Origin: Hymenolepis diminuta
Taxonomy: Eukaryota; Platyhelminthes; Cestoda; Cyclophyllidea; Hymenolepididae
Direction of reading: 5' to 3'
NCBI GenBank assembly: GCA_900708905.1
Contig: CAADRB010000053.1
Span: forward strand, 62,001 to 126,000
Length of the DNA: 64,000 bases
The notes below the pieces were generated by a model that was given only the letters and a program-made list of their open reading frames with translations, ran no database searches and was not told the origin of the DNA. Positions within the stretch are counted from its first letter, which is position 1, and each line of letters opens with the position of its first letter. Both the position numbers and the translations under genes were made by a program. This document shows, one piece after another, positions 62,060-64,000 of the stretch.

Positions 62060-62492
62060 CTGTGACCCAAGCACTCCACAGACAAACATCGTGTGTCCTC
62101 AATTGGCCTATTTCTCATCGATCGGAAGAGGTAAGGATACCTCGAACGATAGTAGCAGACATCGCTTAGTCGGCCCTGCTATTAACCAGTCCTGTCTGCA
62201 TTGGCCCTTCCTTTTCCTACAATCGTCCAGACCAATTAAAGCACGCATACAATTATATCCTTATGCGTGTCCTCACCAAAAGTGTCGTTTATAAATAGCC
62301 TTCCATTACACACACATATATAGGCCACACGGGAGACCCTAGCTCGTCAAACATCTCCCGTTGCTCAATCCTTCTCCTCCAATTCTCTATTTTCCCTTGA
62401 GACTCTGTACTGAGCTTTGTTCAATACAGCCTGGTCTACGGAATCCTAGGTGTTCTTTTTCTCTCATTTACTGTTAGGTATCTACCGCCACA
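62060..62492 (+). mobile_element. Probable LTR of a retrotransposon (solo or truncated)
   Basis: This segment has higher G+C than its surroundings and the order of signals of an LTR. A TATA box (TATATAGGCC, 62317-62326) comes first. About 100 bases later is a degenerate poly(A)-like word in GTTCAATACAGCC (62419-62431). It ends CCGCCACA (62485-62492). Three bases further, TGGTGACAAAACTG (from 62496) starts with the TGG expected of a tRNA primer-binding site. The left end is uncertain: TGTGACCC at 62061 best mirrors the right end, while 62041 is another TG start. No partner LTR or reverse transcriptase is visible in the window. Confidence 0.45.
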
Positions 62493-62495
62493 AAC

Positions 62496-62515
62496 TGGTG
62501 ACAAAACTGTAAAGG
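62496..62515 (+). other. Candidate primer-binding site
   Basis: TGGTGACAAAACTG follows the probable LTR end after a three-base spacer. The leading TGG would pair with the CCA end of a tRNA. The tRNA species cannot be assigned from this alone. Confidence 0.35.
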
Positions 62516-62724
62516 ACCGCTATAACCTTAAGTACAAACTATTAGACACCAAGAAGTACACAAGGGTTTAACTGGGACACATTTTGAGTCTCGTCGGGCG
62601 AAATTCGGTGTACTTTCATGAGACCCCTCAAAGATGAACACTTTAATTTAGTTCAATTTCTTTTAATAAAAATTCAATACCACTCTTACTGCTCAAAAAA
62701 AGTTAATGTGGTCGGTCATTTACA

Positions 62725-62982
62725 TTACTGAGTTGCACCCATAAACATTGATCTCGTTACCACTGACTTGTAAGACGTGCATACTGATCTCTGCATCATA
62801 TGGTACCAAAATTCATGGTTTTCTTTCGTGATATCTTTCTCGATCTTTTGGCAATACATAGCCAAGTCTTGTGGACACTCTCTATCTTTTCTTTTTTCAC
62901 TCAACCTCACGGGTAAATCAGCATCTTTTCTATCAGCTGCGAAGTAACCACTTCCTCTATCATCTGTTTCTTTCAAAACCAC
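62725..62982 (-). CDS. Unrecognised coding-like exon, - strand
   Basis: On the - strand an 86-codon open stretch ends with TAA at 62725-62727. Its product is hydrophilic and of even amino-acid composition, unlike the Phe/Ile/Leu/Tyr/Lys-rich chance frames elsewhere. It has many charged residues (DRKDADLPVRL, KRKDRECPQDL) and three Cys, and ends FMGATQ. It has no ATG at its 5' end; the frame enters from a stop, with an acceptor-like AAATTAG just before AGAGTGG near 62986. It is therefore best read as a 3'-terminal exon or a piece of one. ATTAAA follows about 70 bases after the stop. No earlier exon was found between 63000 and 64000. It lies beside the probable LTR, so a mobile-element origin is also possible. 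No family recognised. Confidence 0.35.
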   Translation of the reverse strand: MVLKETDDRGSGYFAADRKDADLPVRLSEKRKDRECPQDLAMYCQKIEKDITKENHEFWYHMMQRSVCTSYKSVVTRSMFMGATQ

Positions 62983-62999
62983 TCTCTAATTTTTTGAAG

Positions 63000-64000
63000 T
63001 GATTTAAGAGTTCATGGGTAAGCGATCAAACTACATGTTTTTGTTTTGTCAAGTTAGTTCGGGTTTTGACAAATTCAAAATATTGTCATCTAATTTTCAC
63101 AGACTTTTGAATAGGCGATAGAATAACAATTACTTCATTCCTCTTCTAGAGAATCTCTCTTAATAATATTCCATTAGTTTTATTTCAACCCCTGTAACTC
63201 TATATATTCGTGGACTATAACAGGGCTGAGAATACTCCTGCAAATGTTGACGGGAGATATCTTTTTTCTAAATGACTTAAAGATTTAAGGGAGGAAGAAG
63301 GAATGAGGAGTTCGCATAAGATGCTTCTTCATGTATTGCAACTATTATGATAATTCGTCCGTATCTCCTTACTCCTTTTGTCCCAGTAAGAAGAAAATTA
63401 TATTATCTTAAAGAAAATTGTTACTCTGTAATCGACTTGACTAAAACATGTAACAATTACTATTATTATTATTATTTAAAGTAAAAATGGTAAGTACAGA
63501 GAAGAAAAGAAATTTAAAATTTTATTCTGCTTTATATTTTTTCACTTTATTTTTTATTTTTATTTTGTTTTTTTATTTTTTATATGCTCATTCTCTTTTT
63601 ATTCCGTTTACTTGTGAAATCGCGTTTAATTGATAAGGAAAATAAATATATTATTAGAATTTAATTATACATTGTAAAATTGCTTAGTTTTGAAGTATTG
63701 AAGTGTGAAGAGACCGGGTGTGTTAAATTCCGATCATACTGCCGTCATTTCGAATAAATGGTTTATATTTGCACACATATTAATGTATTGGGAACAAGGT
63801 GCAAAACCCCAGAAGACCCTAGCGAGAACGAGTCAGTACCAGTTCACATATCTTTATATACAAATTTGACACATTTCTAAAGGTAGAGAAAGGTCAGTCA
63901 TATTCAAGTCGCCGTGTCTCAAAGGGAGTTTATTATGTGATCCCAACACAGATAACCCGGATACCACAGGGGGAATATCATCACAACAACTGGTACGAAT
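63000..64000. other. Intergenic to window end, nothing firm
   Basis: It contains an ATT run (63461-63477) and a T-rich tract (63530-63600). The last 230 bases (from about 63780) are richer in G+C and resemble mobile-element sequence in composition. No gene was recognised; an upstream exon for the - strand frame at 62725-62982 may lie here or beyond. Confidence 0.4.
63461..63477. repeat. (ATT)n microsatellite
   Basis: About five to six ATT units. Confidence 0.9.

Noticed and set aside
1..64000. tRNA, rRNA or CRISPR features
   Set aside because: I looked for TPsiC-like words (GGTTCGA, GTTCRANNC) in cloverleaf context, rRNA core words and regular repeat-spacer arrays and saw none. A covariance-model scan would be needed to exclude divergent tRNAs.

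Overview
The window looks like flatworm nuclear DNA, most likely from a tapeworm. It is A+T-rich (about two thirds by eye), mostly non-coding, and its genes are cut into short exons by GT-AG introns, many only 31-45 bp long. One gene encodes an FMRFamide-like peptide, GNYFRFamide, close to the GNFFRFamide known from the tapeworm Moniezia. A trematode is not excluded. There is no operon-like packing, no recognised RNA gene and no CRISPR array.

Three genes are well supported, all on the + strand and all of neural type. (1) At 2122-3296, a four-exon, 79-residue FLP neuropeptide precursor, with a TATA box upstream and a poly(A) signal downstream. It was rebuilt by hand because its exons are as short as 5 nt of coding sequence. 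(2) At 32213-39617, a 21-exon neuroglian/L1CAM-type adhesion receptor of 1430 residues: signal peptide, six Ig domains, five fibronectin III domains, one transmembrane helix and a cytoplasmic tail of about 160 residues. All 20 splice junctions keep frame. (3) At 54469-56072, a two-exon, 218-residue zinc-finger protein of the INSM/nerfin-1/EGL-46 family with an eh1-like Groucho-binding motif.

The rest is long intergenic sequence: 1-2040, about 3360-32210, 39690-54430 and 56075 onward. It holds degraded interspersed repeats, simple-sequence tracts and a 399-base assembly gap (18227-18625). One diverged repeat family has three recognisable copies near 8.9, 25.9 and 44.7 kb. Pyrimidine-rich repeats recur, including an inverted pair at 42.45 and 43.2 kb. 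A probable LTR with a primer-binding-site-like end lies near 62.05-62.5 kb. Beside it on the - strand is an 86-codon open frame (62725-62982) that looks coding but that I do not recognise. A weaker two-exon candidate lies on the - strand near 10.8-11.06 kb.

The three firm genes do not form a pathway, but they fit one tissue: a transcription factor of neuronal differentiation, a neuronal adhesion/axon-guidance receptor and a neuropeptide. Whether the clustering means anything is inference only.
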